A stretch of DNA of 64,000 bases from Candidatus Baldrarchaeota archaeon (lineage in GTDB: Archaea; Asgardarchaeota; Baldrarchaeia; Baldrarchaeales; DXJG01). Each line of letters opens with the position of its first letter. Positions within the stretch are counted from its first letter, which is position 1. The stretch covers positions 61,710 through 125,709 of the forward strand of contig DXJG01000009.1 in NCBI GenBank assembly GCA_019056805.1, written 5' to 3'. The notes below the pieces were generated by a model that saw only the letters and a program-made list of their open reading frames with translations, did no database searches and was not told where the DNA came from. The position numbers were made by a program, and so were the translations under genes. Below are positions 17,925 to 27,256 of the stretch, piece after piece.

Positions 17925-18398
17925 TTACTCCTGAAGAAGGTCTTTAAGAATCAAGTAAGTTTCTATATTCCTTGTTTCTCCCAAAATTTCCAATTTTTCC
18001 TCTAAAAATTTGCTTAAAGCATTTAAATCTTCAACATTAATTTTCAGTAAAATAACTGTTCGACCTGCTAGAAAATATGCTTCAGAAACCTCTTCCATTT
18101 CTCTTAGTTTTTCAACTAATTTACTGGTTTCTTTAACATCCACTGGTATGCTGACAAAGGCTTGAATACTTTTCCCGATTTTGGCAGGATCTATCACAAC
18201 CGTAAATCTTCTTATCACTCCCTCCTTGATTAGTTTTCTAACTCGTCTTCTAACCGTAACTTCGGTTCTCCCGATTTCTTCGGCAATTTTTCGATAACTT
18301 ATTCTTCCATCCTTTTTTAGCAGTTCTATAATCTTTTTGTCTATTTTATCTATCTTTACCAACCCTCTCACCAATACAACTTTATAATATGAACTCAC
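17925..18398 (-). CDS. Lrp/AsnC-family transcription regulator
   Basis: The 157-residue protein has the classical Lrp layout. An N-terminal helix-turn-helix runs about residues 17-65 (IDKKIIELLKKDGRISYRKIA, then RTEVTVRRRVRKLIKEGVI). The RAM/ligand-binding domain follows (AFVSIPVDVKE to the end). The N-terminal 15 residues before the HTH are longer than usual, so a start within the first codons is possible. It is first in a two-gene unit with the JAMM protease and is paralogous to the Lrp gene at 62151-62603. Confidence 0.88.
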   Translation of the reverse strand: MSSYYKVVLVRGLVKIDKIDKKIIELLKKDGRISYRKIAEEIGRTEVTVRRRVRKLIKEGVIRRFTVVIDPAKIGKSIQAFVSIPVDVKETSKLVEKLREMEEVSEAYFLAGRTVILLKINVEDLNALSKFLEEKLEILGETRNIETYLILKDLLQE

Positions 18399-18494
18399 AA
18401 AGGTTCCTATGTAACAATTATGTGATAAGCGAAAAATTAATTTTGCATCTTAATAGGTTTGTCATACATCAATTTATTTGGATAGGTGTTAGGG

Positions 18495-18899
18495 ATGAGT
18501 CGTAGAGGTCTTGTATATAGTAGTGAAAGAAGTGAGCTTTTAAGAACATTAATTATCTCGATAGTTTTAGTTGTAGTGTTTCTAGCCTTTATATTTGGGT
18601 TTTGGGGTGAAATATACCCATTTAGTGATGTTGCGGAGTTTATCTCTAATATAAACCCCATCTTGCTAGATGCATCAGAGGTTATATTACTCATACTGAC
18701 ATATGCATTTTCTTTAATCTTCGTAGCGATGATAAGGGAGTGGACAAGAGAGGTTGCAGGGTGGGTAGAGGTGATTGGATTAGGAATTATAGTAGTAACT
18801 TTGGCGGGGGTCTTGTTTTCATGGATACACGCGCTAACTACGTTTGCAGGGTGTGCATTGTTTGTAACTTATTTGTATTTCATTCAAAAAGAGGAATAA
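18495..18899 (+). CDS. Small integral membrane protein of unknown function
   Basis: About 134 residues with three clear hydrophobic segments (roughly residues 20-42, 58-80 and 90-128, the last possibly two helices) and a short basic N-terminus. No family is recognised. AGGTG at 18484-18488 gives good spacing to ATG 18495, so I prefer it to GTG 18486. It sits alone between the divergent Lrp-JAMM unit and psmA. No functional residues stand out. Confidence 0.6.
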   Translation: MSRRGLVYSSERSELLRTLIISIVLVVVFLAFIFGFWGEIYPFSDVAEFISNINPILLDASEVILLILTYAFSLIFVAMIREWTREVAGWVEVIGLGIIVVTLAGVLFSWIHALTTFAGCALFVTYLYFIQKEE

Positions 18900-19024
18900 C
18901 ATAAAATTTATAACCTTCAGAATGTAAATCGGTTAAGCTATTAATCAATCTCTTATATCAAGTTTTAACCTAAGTCAATAACTTTTTACTTTCTTAAGAT
19001 CAACATTATATGGGGGACAAATTC

Positions 19025-19735
19025 ATGTTCACACCCGGGTTTGGCTATGATCGTGCTATAACTATATTCAGTCCTGACGGCAGATTATTCCAAGTTGAAT
19101 ACGCTTTGGAAGCTGTAAAACGCGGCACAACAGCTGTTGGCGTAAGATGCCCTGAAGGAGTAGTTCTAGCTGTAGAGAAGAGAGTAGTACCATTACAAGA
19201 GTCCGTTGAAAAAATTTATATCATCGATGACCATATTGGAACCGCAATTGCTGGATTAACTTCAGATGCCAGAATTTTGGTAGCTGAGGCTAGACTTCAA
19301 GCACAAATTAATAAATTAAATTATGATACTCCAATATCTGTTGAAATTTTAACTAAAAGAATTGGGGATTTAAAGCAGTTATATACTCAACATGCTGGAG
19401 TAAGACCCTTTGGAGTATCGCTTTTAATCGCAGGTGTAGATGACTATGGTTCACATCTATTTGTCACAGATCCTTCTGGGACATATTGGGGTTATAAGGC
19501 AACAGCAATCGGGGCAGGAGCTTCTTCAGCCATGGAAATACTTGAAAAAGAATATCGTGATGATTTAGACATAAATTCAGCTATTTTATTGGCGTTAAAG
19601 TCTTTAAAAAATGCAATGGGAAGTGAATTTGATTCTAAAAAAGTAGAGGTTGCCGTAGCCCTTATGAAAACCAAAAAGTTCGAAAAACTTCCAGCAGAGG
19701 AAGTTGAAAATTTCATTCAAAAACTTAAGGAATAA
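19025..19735 (+). CDS. psmA: Proteasome alpha subunit
   Basis: This is the alpha subunit of the archaeal 20S proteasome. The gate and alpha-signature region [24 protein letters not shown] is at the N-terminus, followed by the usual TTAVGV fold core to the end. GGGGG at 19012-19016 sits eight bases before ATG 19025 and the protein then starts close to the conserved GYDRA, so I prefer that to ATG 19010. A TTTTTACTTT promoter-like element lies near 18983. It heads the SBDS-exosome operon; the beta subunit is not in the window. Confidence 0.96.
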   Translation: MFTPGFGYDRAITIFSPDGRLFQVEYALEAVKRGTTAVGVRCPEGVVLAVEKRVVPLQESVEKIYIIDDHIGTAIAGLTSDARILVAEARLQAQINKLNYDTPISVEILTKRIGDLKQLYTQHAGVRPFGVSLLIAGVDDYGSHLFVTDPSGTYWGYKATAIGAGASSAMEILEKEYRDDLDINSAILLALKSLKNAMGSEFDSKKVEVAVALMKTKKFEKLPAEEVENFIQKLKE

Positions 19736-19748
19736 GGATGGTGTATCC

Positions 19749-20480
19749 TTGAGCGATATTAGAGGTGAGAAATGGGTTAGACTTGAAAAGGCTGTCATTG
19801 CAAGACTTGAAACTCACGGAACACGGTTTGAAGTTGTTGTTGACCCTGATAAAGCATGGGAGTTCAAACAAGGTAAAGATGTGGATATCAGGGAAATATT
19901 AAAGGGCTACATGGTTTTTGAAGATTTAAAACATGGGAAAAAGGCATCTGAAGAAAAGCTGATTGAAGCTTTCGGGACAGATGATATATTTGAAGTTGCA
20001 AAGATTATTATTAAGAAGGGACAGCTTCAGCTAACTGCTGAGCAACGTAGAAAAATGATTGAGGAGAAAAAGAAACGAATAATCGACCTTATTTCAAAGT
20101 ACTGTATCAATCCTCAAACAGGGCTTCCACACCCTCCTGCAAGAATTGAAAAGGCTTTAGAAGAAGCTAAGGCTGCAATAGATCCATTTAAAGATCCTGA
20201 AACCCAACTCAAGGATATTGTCAAAGCATTGCAGCCAATTATACCTATTAGAATGGAAATGGTGACTCTTAAAATTAGGGTCCCAGCTGTGTTTACAGGA
20301 AAAGTTTATGGCTTGATATTGAGTGCTGGCAACCTACTTGAGGAAAAATGGTTGTCAGACGGGTCACTTGAAGCTCAGGTAGAGCTTCCAGCAGGAGTAA
20401 AAGTAGATTTTCTAGAAAAATTGAATAAAATTACAAAAGGCCAAACGAGAGTTGAAGTCGTTAAAAGTCCTGGTGGGTGA
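19749..20480 (+). CDS. sdo1: SBDS ribosome maturation protein
   Basis: The archaeal SBDS orthologue (about 243 residues) promotes release of anti-association factor from the nascent large subunit in eukaryotes. The N-terminal FYSH domain covers roughly residues 1-90 (with [20 protein letters not shown]), followed by a helical middle domain and a C-terminal RNA-binding-like domain. TTG 19749 gives the family's usual N-terminus MSDIRGEKW and follows the psmA stop by 13 bases, so the longer frame inside psmA is not used. Confidence 0.93.
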   Translation: MSDIRGEKWVRLEKAVIARLETHGTRFEVVVDPDKAWEFKQGKDVDIREILKGYMVFEDLKHGKKASEEKLIEAFGTDDIFEVAKIIIKKGQLQLTAEQRRKMIEEKKKRIIDLISKYCINPQTGLPHPPARIEKALEEAKAAIDPFKDPETQLKDIVKALQPIIPIRMEMVTLKIRVPAVFTGKVYGLILSAGNLLEEKWLSDGSLEAQVELPAGVKVDFLEKLNKITKGQTRVEVVKSPGG

Positions 20481-20484
20481 TAAA

Positions 20485-21183
20485 ATGCCAATATATTTTC
20501 AAAGTAAAGATATAGTTTTGCCCGGAGATCTCTTAGCTGAGGGAGATTATAAAGCAGGTACGGGCACATTTAAAGAGGATTCAAAAATATATTCCGCAGT
20601 TATTGGATTATTTGAAATTCGAGGGAAAATACTTCGAGTAATCTCTCTTGAGGGTACCTATATTCCAAGACCTAATGATGTTGTAATTGGGAAAATTGTT
20701 GACGTATCGGCGACAAATTGGAAGGTAGAAATAAGAGCGCCATATCTCGCAAATCTACCCGCTGCAAATTACTTTGATAAACCAATAGATCCCTTAAAAA
20801 GCGACATTAGACGTTATTTAAATGTAGGTGATATAATTGTAGCAAAGGTAGTATCATTTAATAGAGCTCAAGACCCTCTTTTAACTACAAAAGAAAGGGG
20901 TCTTGGAAAACTTAGAGGTGGGAGAATAATAGAAATGTCACCTACAAAAATCCCGAGGCTCATTGGACGTAAAGGATCGATGGTAAATATGATCAAAGAA
21001 GAAACTGGGTGTAGAATAACAGTTGGTCAAAATGGAAGAGTATGGGTTTCATGTAAAACCCCTGAATATGAAGAATTAATTGAGAAAGTTATTAGAAAAA
21101 TCGAACTAGAAGCACATACATCTGGACTTACAGATAGAGTAAGAGAACTTATAAGAAAAGAAAAGGAGAGGTTGAAAAAATGA
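20485..21183 (+). CDS. rrp4: Exosome complex RNA-binding protein Rrp4
   Basis: The 232-residue cap subunit of the archaeal exosome contains an N-terminal beta domain, an S1 domain (about 60-140) and a KH domain with the [10 protein letters not shown] loop. It guides RNA into the Rrp41/Rrp42 ring. ATG 20485 has a GGTGGGTGAT ribosome site just upstream overlapping the end of the SBDS gene. It overlaps rrp41 by the four bases ATGA. The last 25 residues are highly charged. Confidence 0.95.
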   Translation: MPIYFQSKDIVLPGDLLAEGDYKAGTGTFKEDSKIYSAVIGLFEIRGKILRVISLEGTYIPRPNDVVIGKIVDVSATNWKVEIRAPYLANLPAANYFDKPIDPLKSDIRRYLNVGDIIVAKVVSFNRAQDPLLTTKERGLGKLRGGRIIEMSPTKIPRLIGRKGSMVNMIKEETGCRITVGQNGRVWVSCKTPEYEELIEKVIRKIELEAHTSGLTDRVRELIRKEKERLKK

Positions 21184-21956
21184 AGTTCATTAAGCATGAA
21201 ATACCTCAAAAATTAATTACTGAAGATGGTTTAAGGACGGATGGAAGAAGATTTCACGAGCTTAGACCAATAAAATTAGAAGTTGGTATCTTGAAAAGAG
21301 CTGATGGATCAGCCTATATAGAACAAGGCAGAAATAAAATAATGGTTGCTGTATATGGTCCAAGAGAACTACATCCGAGACATTTAGCTTTACCAGATAA
21401 AGCACTCTTAAGATGTTTTTATAGGATGGCTTCTTTCTCTGTAGAGGATAGAAAAAGTCCAGCTCCAAGCAGAAGAGAAATAGAATTATCAAAAGTTATT
21501 AGGGAAGCATTAGAGCCTGCTATATTCCTAGAAAGGTTCCCAAAAACTGCAATTGATGTTTTTATAGAAGTGCTTCAAGCAGACGGAGGAACACGATGCG
21601 CCAGCATAACATCTGCAGCCCTTGCCTTAGCTGATGCAGGAATACCCATGAGGGATCTTGTATCAGCTGTAGCGGTTGGAAAAGTTGATGGACATATAGT
21701 GTTGGACATAAACGATTTAGAAGATAAATATGGCGAAGGTGATATGCCGACCGCTATGATGCCTAGAAAGAAAGAAGTTACACTTATTCAACTTGACGGG
21801 CAATGGTCAATCGAAGAATTTAAACAAGGATTTGAACTTGCATTAAAAGGTTGTGAACAAATATATCAACTTCAAAGAGAAGCTCTAAAGAAGCGATATA
21901 TTGAAATAAGAGAACAAGCAGCCAAGGAGATGGGTGAAAATGCAGAAAATACATAA
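21180..21956 (+). CDS. rrp41: Exosome complex exonuclease Rrp41 (catalytic)
   Basis: This RNase PH-fold subunit carries the phosphorolytic active site of the exosome, degrading RNA 3' to 5'. Visible signatures are LRTDGRR near the start, the [11 protein letters not shown] phosphate and RNA-binding region, [19 protein letters not shown] and the acidic [15 protein letters not shown] segment. It is 258 residues, normal for archaea. It starts inside the rrp4 stop (ATGA) and overlaps rrp42 by 23 bases, typical of tight coupling between these ring partners. Confidence 0.97.
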   Translation: MKFIKHEIPQKLITEDGLRTDGRRFHELRPIKLEVGILKRADGSAYIEQGRNKIMVAVYGPRELHPRHLALPDKALLRCFYRMASFSVEDRKSPAPSRREIELSKVIREALEPAIFLERFPKTAIDVFIEVLQADGGTRCASITSAALALADAGIPMRDLVSAVAVGKVDGHIVLDINDLEDKYGEGDMPTAMMPRKKEVTLIQLDGQWSIEEFKQGFELALKGCEQIYQLQREALKKRYIEIREQAAKEMGENAENT

Positions 21957-22755
21957 AATAGCATCGGAGATAGAAAAAGATAGCATAATATCCCTTGCTG
22001 AAAAGGGCAAAAGATTAGATGGAAGAGGGCTAGAAGACTTCAGAGAGGTTACAATTGAAGCCGGAGTAATAGAAAAAGCAGAGGGATCTGCGTATGTAAC
22101 CCTAGGTGATACAAAAATAATGGCTGGAGTCAAATTAGAAATCGGAGAACCATTTCCGGATACTCCTGACAAAGGGGTATTCACGGTTAATGCTGAATTC
22201 GTTCCACTTGCGTCACCAGTTTTCGAACCCGGACCACCTGATGAAGATGCTATTGAACTTGCTAGGGTAATTGATAGAGGTATAAGAGAAAGTGAAGCAA
22301 TAGACCTAGAAAAATTATGTATAATTCCAGGAGAGAAGGTTTGGATCGCTTTTATAGACATATATATTCTTGATCATGCTGGAAATTTATTCGACGCCTC
22401 AACACTTGGCAGTATAACCGCCCTTTTAAATACAAAAATGCCTGAAGTAAAAGTGGAAAACGGAGAAGTAAAAATATTAGATAAACTGGTTTCATTCCCT
22501 ATTAGAAAAATACCAGTATCAGTAACGTTTGCTAAAATAAACGATAAACTTGTTGTGGATCCATGTATTGAAGAAGAACATGTAATGAATGCTAGACTCA
22601 CCATAACGATGGATGAAAACGATAATATTGTAGCGATGCAAAAAGGCGGGGCAGGAACATTAAAAACAGAAGATATATACAAAGCTATCGAAATAGCCAA
22701 AGTAAAAACCAAAGAACTCCGCGAGAAAATACCGAGAGGTGTTTCTAATGGGTAG
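21934..22755 (+). CDS. rrp42: Exosome complex subunit Rrp42 (structural)
   Basis: This RNase PH-like partner pairs with Rrp41 in the hexameric exosome ring; archaeal Rrp42 is catalytically inactive but needed for activity. The [13 protein letters not shown]-terminal signature and [15 protein letters not shown] are characteristic, and the protein has the usual 273 residues. AAGGAG at 21923-21928 supports GTG 21934; ATG 21940 is a close alternative. It overlaps the end of rrp41 and, by a few bases, the start of L37Ae. Confidence 0.96.
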   Translation: MKMQKIHKIASEIEKDSIISLAEKGKRLDGRGLEDFREVTIEAGVIEKAEGSAYVTLGDTKIMAGVKLEIGEPFPDTPDKGVFTVNAEFVPLASPVFEPGPPDEDAIELARVIDRGIRESEAIDLEKLCIIPGEKVWIAFIDIYILDHAGNLFDASTLGSITALLNTKMPEVKVENGEVKILDKLVSFPIRKIPVSVTFAKINDKLVVDPCIEEEHVMNARLTITMDENDNIVAMQKGGAGTLKTEDIYKAIEIAKVKTKELREKIPRGVSNG

Positions 22756-23005
22756 AACAAAGAAAGTTGGAATAGCAGGAAGATTTGGCCCAAGATACGG
22801 GTCAACCATAAGAAAAAGGGTAAGAGAAATAGAAGAACGAATGAAACAACCACATAAATGTCCAAAATGTGGAACTAGGGCTGTTAAACGAATAAGCGTT
22901 GGAGTATGGCAATGTAGGAAATGCGACTTCACTTTCACTGGAGGAGCTTATGTACCAGTAACAGGAACAGGAAAAGCAGTAGCACGTGCCGCACAAAAGA
23001 AGTAG
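22748..23005 (+). CDS. rpl37ae: Large ribosomal subunit protein L37Ae
   Basis: The 85-residue zinc-ribbon protein has paired motifs CPKC and CRKC separated by about 15 residues, and the [18 protein letters not shown] start typical of L37Ae. GAGGTG upstream supports ATG 22748 rather than the frame's earlier ATG. It overlaps rrp42 by 8 bases. In several archaea a small RNA polymerase subunit gene (rpoP) follows L37Ae; here the Brix gene follows after 7 bases and no rpoP frame fits between them. Confidence 0.95.
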   Translation: MGRTKKVGIAGRFGPRYGSTIRKRVREIEERMKQPHKCPKCGTRAVKRISVGVWQCRKCDFTFTGGAYVPVTGTGKAVARAAQKK

Positions 23006-23012
23006 TAGCAAA

Positions 23013-23609
23013 ATGTCAGTCCTTATAACCACATCACGTAGACCCACCAGAAGAACCCGTTCTCTTTGTAACGATTTAGCAAAAGTGATACCTGGCGCAA
23101 TTAAAGTAAATAGAGGCAAAATGAGCATTAAAGACGTGGCCGCTAAAACTCTCGAACTAAACGCAAATGTAGCAATAATAGTAAGTGTGTACAGAGGGAA
23201 CCCTGGGAAAATATGGTTTTTACATGTTACCGAAAACTCTTATCAATGGATTCCACCAGACATACTTCTTGCGGGTGTAAAACTACAAAGAGAATTTGGT
23301 CGAATCAAAATTCCAACACCCCATAAACTTGCCATAATGGTTTCCAAAGAGGCAGAGGAGGAACAGAAAAAACTAGCAGAAGCATTATCCAAAATACTTG
23401 AAAGCCCCCTAATATATGGTTCACCAAATCGAAAAAACAACTTAACGAAATACCAAACCAAAGGCTTCGATATCATACTTTATATCGATCATGATCCACA
23501 ATTTAAAGCAGCTCTAAAATTTATACAAACTGAAAATACTAGGGAGATAGGACCGCGTATCCGTATTAAAAAGATGTTTTGGCAAATAAAAAGGGTGTTT
23601 GAAACTTGA
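23013..23609 (+). CDS. Brix-domain ribosome biogenesis protein (Imp4/Rpf-like)
   Basis: About 198 residues form a single Brix domain, an rRNA-binding fold used in ribosome assembly. The start SVLITTSRRPTRRTRSLCNDL is the family hallmark, and GPRIRIKKMFWQI near the C-terminus matches the conserved end of Imp4-like proteins. I place the start at ATG 23013, where homologues begin; the upstream frame overlaps L37Ae. It is coupled to Pcc1 by a 4-base overlap. Confidence 0.92.
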   Translation: MSVLITTSRRPTRRTRSLCNDLAKVIPGAIKVNRGKMSIKDVAAKTLELNANVAIIVSVYRGNPGKIWFLHVTENSYQWIPPDILLAGVKLQREFGRIKIPTPHKLAIMVSKEAEEEQKKLAEALSKILESPLIYGSPNRKNNLTKYQTKGFDIILYIDHDPQFKAALKFIQTENTREIGPRIRIKKMFWQIKRVFET

Positions 23610-23887
23610 AATACGTTTCAAACGAGGCAACTTTAGAAGTAGACTTTAAAGAAGAAAAGTATGCACAAATAGCTTTCCAAGTAATTTCGCAAGAAACTTG
23701 CAATTTAGTTAGCCCAAGAAGTAAAAGTTCATTAAAAATAGAAAACAGAAAAATAAAATTAGACGTTTGGGCAAAAGACCTTACGTCCTTAAGAGCTACC
23801 CTTAACTCATATTTAAAATGGATCCTTATAATAAAAAACATGTTCCAAATAATAGAAACAGAAAAAGACAAGGAGGAAGATAAATGA
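23606..23887 (+). CDS. pcc1: KEOPS complex subunit Pcc1
   Basis: The 93-residue protein has the small beta-alpha fold of Pcc1 (strand ATLEVDFKEEKYAQIAFQVI, then LKIENRKIKLDVWAKDLTSLRATLNSYLKWI). Pcc1 dimerises within KEOPS, which makes the universal t6A modification of tRNAs reading ANN codons. The TTG start overlaps the Brix stop. Another KEOPS subunit (Cgi121) is encoded at 29.6 kb; Kae1 and Bud32 are not in the window. Confidence 0.88.
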   Translation: MKYVSNEATLEVDFKEEKYAQIAFQVISQETCNLVSPRSKSSLKIENRKIKLDVWAKDLTSLRATLNSYLKWILIIKNMFQIIETEKDKEEDK

Positions 23888-24249
23888 CAGAAGAATTACC
23901 TCCACAATTGCAACACCAAATTTTACAACTACAACAAGTCCAACAACAACTTGAACTCCTTACCGTTAGACGAAGACAACTTGAAGGAGAACTAAAAGAA
24001 ACAGAAAGAGCAATTACAGAATTAGAAAAACTAGAATCCGATACTACCGTATACAAGTTCATAGGAGCAATTCTGGCACAGGTAGATAAGAATAAACTTG
24101 TTGAGGAATTAAAAGACAAAAAAGAAACATTAGAAATGCAAATAAAAGTAGTACAAAGACAAGAAGAAAGAACAAGAAACCAGTTAAAAGAGCTTAGAAA
24201 CAAAATTCAACAAGCCTTAGCCAAGCGAGGATCAAAAATTGCAGAATAA
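23884..24249 (+). CDS. pfdB: Prefoldin beta subunit
   Basis: The 121-residue protein is almost wholly alpha-helical, with two long heptad-rich coiled coils (roughly 8-45 and 78-115) joined by a short beta hairpin region (TTVYKFIGAILAQVDKNKL), the standard prefoldin beta layout. With the alpha subunit it forms a hexameric chaperone that delivers unfolded proteins to the thermosome. It overlaps Pcc1 by 4 bases. The alpha subunit is not in the window. Confidence 0.94.
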   Translation: MTEELPPQLQHQILQLQQVQQQLELLTVRRRQLEGELKETERAITELEKLESDTTVYKFIGAILAQVDKNKLVEELKDKKETLEMQIKVVQRQEERTRNQLKELRNKIQQALAKRGSKIAE

Positions 24250-24559
24250 AAGACACCCTTACGACTTAACACCAGAAGAACTTGAAAAACTATGTGAAAT
24301 AGCTGAGGATACCGCAAGAAAACACATATTTACAAAAGTATCTAAAAGCGATGTCATAAATTTCGCCACAATCGTAGATATAGAGACAAAAGAAGATCAA
24401 CTAAATGTAGATGTACGTGTAGAACTTGATCTAATGCCATTTATCAGGTTTAACGCTGATACATTGGCAAATGAAGCTGCAGAAAAAGCAATTAAAGCCG
24501 TAGAAAAGAAACTGAGGGAACTAACCGGTGAAAACACAAGAACTAATAAAATTTCTTAA
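24239..24559 (+). CDS. DUF3194-family protein
   Basis: This 106-residue conserved archaeal protein of unknown function is regularly found next to prefoldin beta. The LTPEELEKLCEIAEDTARKHIFTKVSKSDV start and the central VDIETKEDQLNVDVRVELDL strands are typical of the family. The TTG start lies inside the end of the prefoldin gene, and its 3' end overlaps the DHH gene by 32 bases, so it is part of the same operon. Confidence 0.75.
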   Translation: MQNKRHPYDLTPEELEKLCEIAEDTARKHIFTKVSKSDVINFATIVDIETKEDQLNVDVRVELDLMPFIRFNADTLANEAAEKAIKAVEKKLRELTGENTRTNKIS

Positions 24560-25511
24560 TAGCCTTTCTCCAAGGAAAATAGCAATAATAGGACATAAAA
24601 ATGCAGATCCCGATGCAATTTGCAGTATGTATGCTCTTTCATATTTTTTAAAAAATTTACATAAAGATGCTGAGATATCAATAATTGCTGAAAACGTCAA
24701 TAAAGTTTCTGAAAAAATAATATCAGAACTAAACCTTACAGTAGAATCAACCCTTACTTTTAAACCTGAAATAATAATACTTGTTGACGCAAACAATTTA
24801 GTACAAATAGGAAAAATCAAAGAACACCTACCAAGTAACACGCCTATCATAGTTATAGATCACCATATATCTCATCCCGAAACAGACAAGATTTCACAAT
24901 TTAAAATAATAGATGAAAAAGCAACATCAAGCTCAGAAATAATTTACAAAATTCTCAGGGACACAACTTTAAAAATAGAACCAAAGATCGCTTTAAGCCT
25001 ACTAATAGGCATCCTATACGACACAAGAAGATTTACAATAATAAGCAATGAAACCTTTTCAATAGTACTAAACTTATTAAAAGCAGGCGCAAATTATGAA
25101 AAAGCCCTCGACTTACTGAGAACAACCATGGATAGATCAGAGAAATTAGCCAGACTAAAAGCTGCACAAAGAGCCACAATACACAAAATAGGAGACTGGA
25201 TAATCGTAACATCCCACGTAAGCGCCTATGAAGCAAGCGCATGCAGAGCCTTTATAGATTTAGGAGCTGACGCAGCTTTCGTTGCAGCTGAAAAAGAAGA
25301 CGAAATACGTATAAGTGCGAGAGCAACCCAAGAATTCTTTGAAAAAACTGGCATAAATTTAGCAAAGGTAATGGAGAAAGTTGGACATGTAATAGGCGGT
25401 GTAGGAGGAGGCCATCCAACAGCTGCAGGGGCCAACGGAACAAAAAACGCACAGGAAGGAATAAAAGAAGCCCTTAAAATATTAGAAAAAGAAATAGCTA
25501 AATTATCCTAG
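24528..25511 (+). CDS. DHH-DHHA1 family phosphoesterase (RecJ/NrnA-like)
   Basis: The 327-residue protein has the DHH catalytic motifs (HKNADPDAICS near residue 23, VDANN, VIDHHISHPE near 108) and a C-terminal DHHA1 domain with GGVGGGHPTAAGA. Such proteins hydrolyse oligonucleotides or cyclic dinucleotides with Mn2+. The closest roles are archaeal RecJ-like nuclease or a nano-RNase. It is the last gene of the exosome superoperon, which suggests RNA end processing. The GTG start overlaps the previous gene. Confidence 0.85.
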   Translation: MKTQELIKFLNSLSPRKIAIIGHKNADPDAICSMYALSYFLKNLHKDAEISIIAENVNKVSEKIISELNLTVESTLTFKPEIIILVDANNLVQIGKIKEHLPSNTPIIVIDHHISHPETDKISQFKIIDEKATSSSEIIYKILRDTTLKIEPKIALSLLIGILYDTRRFTIISNETFSIVLNLLKAGANYEKALDLLRTTMDRSEKLARLKAAQRATIHKIGDWIIVTSHVSAYEASACRAFIDLGADAAFVAAEKEDEIRISARATQEFFEKTGINLAKVMEKVGHVIGGVGGGHPTAAGANGTKNAQEGIKEALKILEKEIAKLS

Positions 25512-25547
25512 CTTCTTACTCGTTTTTGAGTAAAAATTTTAAAATTC

Positions 25548-25556
25548 TTTATATAC
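25548..25556 (+). promoter_or_regulatory. TATA box of the ECF transporter operon
   Basis: TTTATATA occurs at 25548-25555, preceded by an A-rich BRE-like stretch. A start site about 25 bases downstream would fall near 25577-25580, right at the beginning of the transporter coding region. This argues that the operon begins here and that the longest upstream reading frame is not used. Confidence 0.55.
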
Positions 25557-25591
25557 TTTACATTTGTCGAAAATTTATGCGGGGAATGCTA

Positions 25592-26434
25592 GTGGTTCTC
25601 ATTGAAATAAAGAATCTTTCTTTCACCTATGCTAATACAGAAGAACCAGCAATAAAAAACATAGATTTAACTATAAATGAGGGAGAGTTTGTACTTTTAA
25701 CCGGACCAAGTGGATGTGGAAAAACAACATTATGCCGTTGTCTAAATGGTTTGATTCCACATTTCTATAATGGAGAAATGGAAGGCGACGTAATAATAGA
25801 TGGCTTAAACACTAAAGAACACCCGGTCTATGAACTTGCTCAAAAAGTCGGTCTAGTTTTTCAAGACCCAGAAAATCAGCTAGTTTCTTTAAATGTAGAA
25901 AAGGAATTAGCTTTCGCACCAGAAAATCTCGGACTTCCAAGAGAAGAAATTAGAAAGAGAGTAGAAGAAACTCTTCAACTTTTAAAAATAGAACATCTCA
26001 GACATAAAGCACCATACGAGCTTTCAGGAGGCGAACAGCAAAGGGTTGCCATTGCTTCAGTTTTAACACTTAAACCTAAAATACTTGTCTTAGATGAACC
26101 AACCTCAAATTTAGATCCAAAAGGTGCAGAACAGGTTCTTAAAACGATTAAAAAATTAAATGAGGAATTAAATGTAACAATTATACTTATAGAACACCGA
26201 TTAGATTTAATTTTACCCTATACTAGCAGAGTAGTTCTAATGGATAAAGGAGAAATAATACTAGATGCTCCGCCCTATGAAGCTTTTTGTTCAAGTATCC
26301 CGGAAGAAATAGGAGTTGATGTACCTGTTTCCATTAAATTATATAATGAACTTTTAAAAATAGGCATGAAATTCAATAAAGTTCCACTTTCCACAAAAGA
26401 CGCAGCAGAACTACTAACGGAGGTCCTTAAATGA
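25592..26434 (+). CDS. ecfA1: ECF transporter ATPase subunit 1
   Basis: This ABC ATPase of an energy-coupling-factor vitamin/metal transporter has Walker A GPSGCGKTT, Q-loop FQDPENQLVS, signature LSGGEQQR, Walker B ILVLDEP and a switch His in LIEHR. The Q-loop form (DPENQ) is typical of EcfA. I place the start at GTG 25592, after GGGGA at 25581-25585 and the TATA box. The earlier ATG codons at 25577 and 25586 remain possible. It overlaps the second ATPase by 4 bases. Confidence 0.9.
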   Translation: MVLIEIKNLSFTYANTEEPAIKNIDLTINEGEFVLLTGPSGCGKTTLCRCLNGLIPHFYNGEMEGDVIIDGLNTKEHPVYELAQKVGLVFQDPENQLVSLNVEKELAFAPENLGLPREEIRKRVEETLQLLKIEHLRHKAPYELSGGEQQRVAIASVLTLKPKILVLDEPTSNLDPKGAEQVLKTIKKLNEELNVTIILIEHRLDLILPYTSRVVLMDKGEIILDAPPYEAFCSSIPEEIGVDVPVSIKLYNELLKIGMKFNKVPLSTKDAAELLTEVLK

Positions 26435-27252
26435 TCGAAGTAGCCGATCTATGGTTCACTTATCCCGAGGGTACAATAGCTCTTAGAGGGGTATCGCTTA
26501 GAATCGGGGATGGAGAATCCATAGCCATAATGGGTGAAAACGGTGCAGGGAAAACGACATTAGTTAAACATTTTAACGGTCTCTTGAAGCCACAAAAGGG
26601 AACAGTCTTAATAGATGGAGTTGATACTAGAGAGGTATCAGTTGCAAAACTGGCTAAAAAAGTTGGGCTTGTTTTTCAAAATCCAGATCATCAACTTTTC
26701 TCCTCAACCGTTGAAGAAGAGGTAATGTTTGCCCTTAAAAATCTTGGATTTACAAGCGAAGAAATAAAAGAGAGAACGAATTGGGTATTAAAATTTCTAG
26801 ATTTGGAAAAATATAGAGAAAGGTCGCCTTTATCTTTAAGCGGCGGGGAACGGAAAAGGGTAGCATTAGCTTCAGTTTTATGCGTCAAGCCTAAAATACT
26901 TGTCTTAGATGAACCAACTATTGGACAAGATGCAAAACAAAAAAGAAAACTAGGAGAACTTCTTAAAAAATATCAAGAAGAGGGAAATACTGTTATTGTA
27001 GTAACTCATGATGTTGAGTTTGCTTCAAAATACTTTAAAAGAATTGTAGTAATGGCAAAAGGCAAAGTGATTGCTGATGGACCACCAAACAAAGTGCTAA
27101 CAAACCCAACTATATTAAACGAGTCTTCTCTTACTCCTCCACAAGTAGCTATTCTATCATATGAAATAGCAAAGAAAATTAACAACTTTCCTAAAGACAT
27201 CGTTCTCTTCAATGACCTACTGCAAGAAGTTATTACGAGGGTTAAGAGGTGA
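26431..27252 (+). CDS. ecfA2: ECF transporter ATPase subunit 2
   Basis: The second ABC ATPase has 273 residues, Walker A GENGAGKTT, Q-loop FQNPDHQLFS, signature LSGGERKR, Walker B ILVLDEP and switch VVTHD. It would form the EcfA1-A2 heterodimer with the upstream protein. ATG overlaps the upstream TGA (ATGA). The sequence relation between the two ATPases fits an old tandem duplication. No substrate-binding S component is encoded next to them. Confidence 0.92.
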   Translation: MIEVADLWFTYPEGTIALRGVSLRIGDGESIAIMGENGAGKTTLVKHFNGLLKPQKGTVLIDGVDTREVSVAKLAKKVGLVFQNPDHQLFSSTVEEEVMFALKNLGFTSEEIKERTNWVLKFLDLEKYRERSPLSLSGGERKRVALASVLCVKPKILVLDEPTIGQDAKQKRKLGELLKKYQEEGNTVIVVTHDVEFASKYFKRIVVMAKGKVIADGPPNKVLTNPTILNESSLTPPQVAILSYEIAKKINNFPKDIVLFNDLLQEVITRVKR

Positions 27253-27256
27253 TTTT

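Noticed and set aside
23006..23012. RNA polymerase subunit P gene expected after L37Ae
   Set aside because: Only seven bases separate L37Ae from the Brix gene, so rpoP must lie elsewhere.
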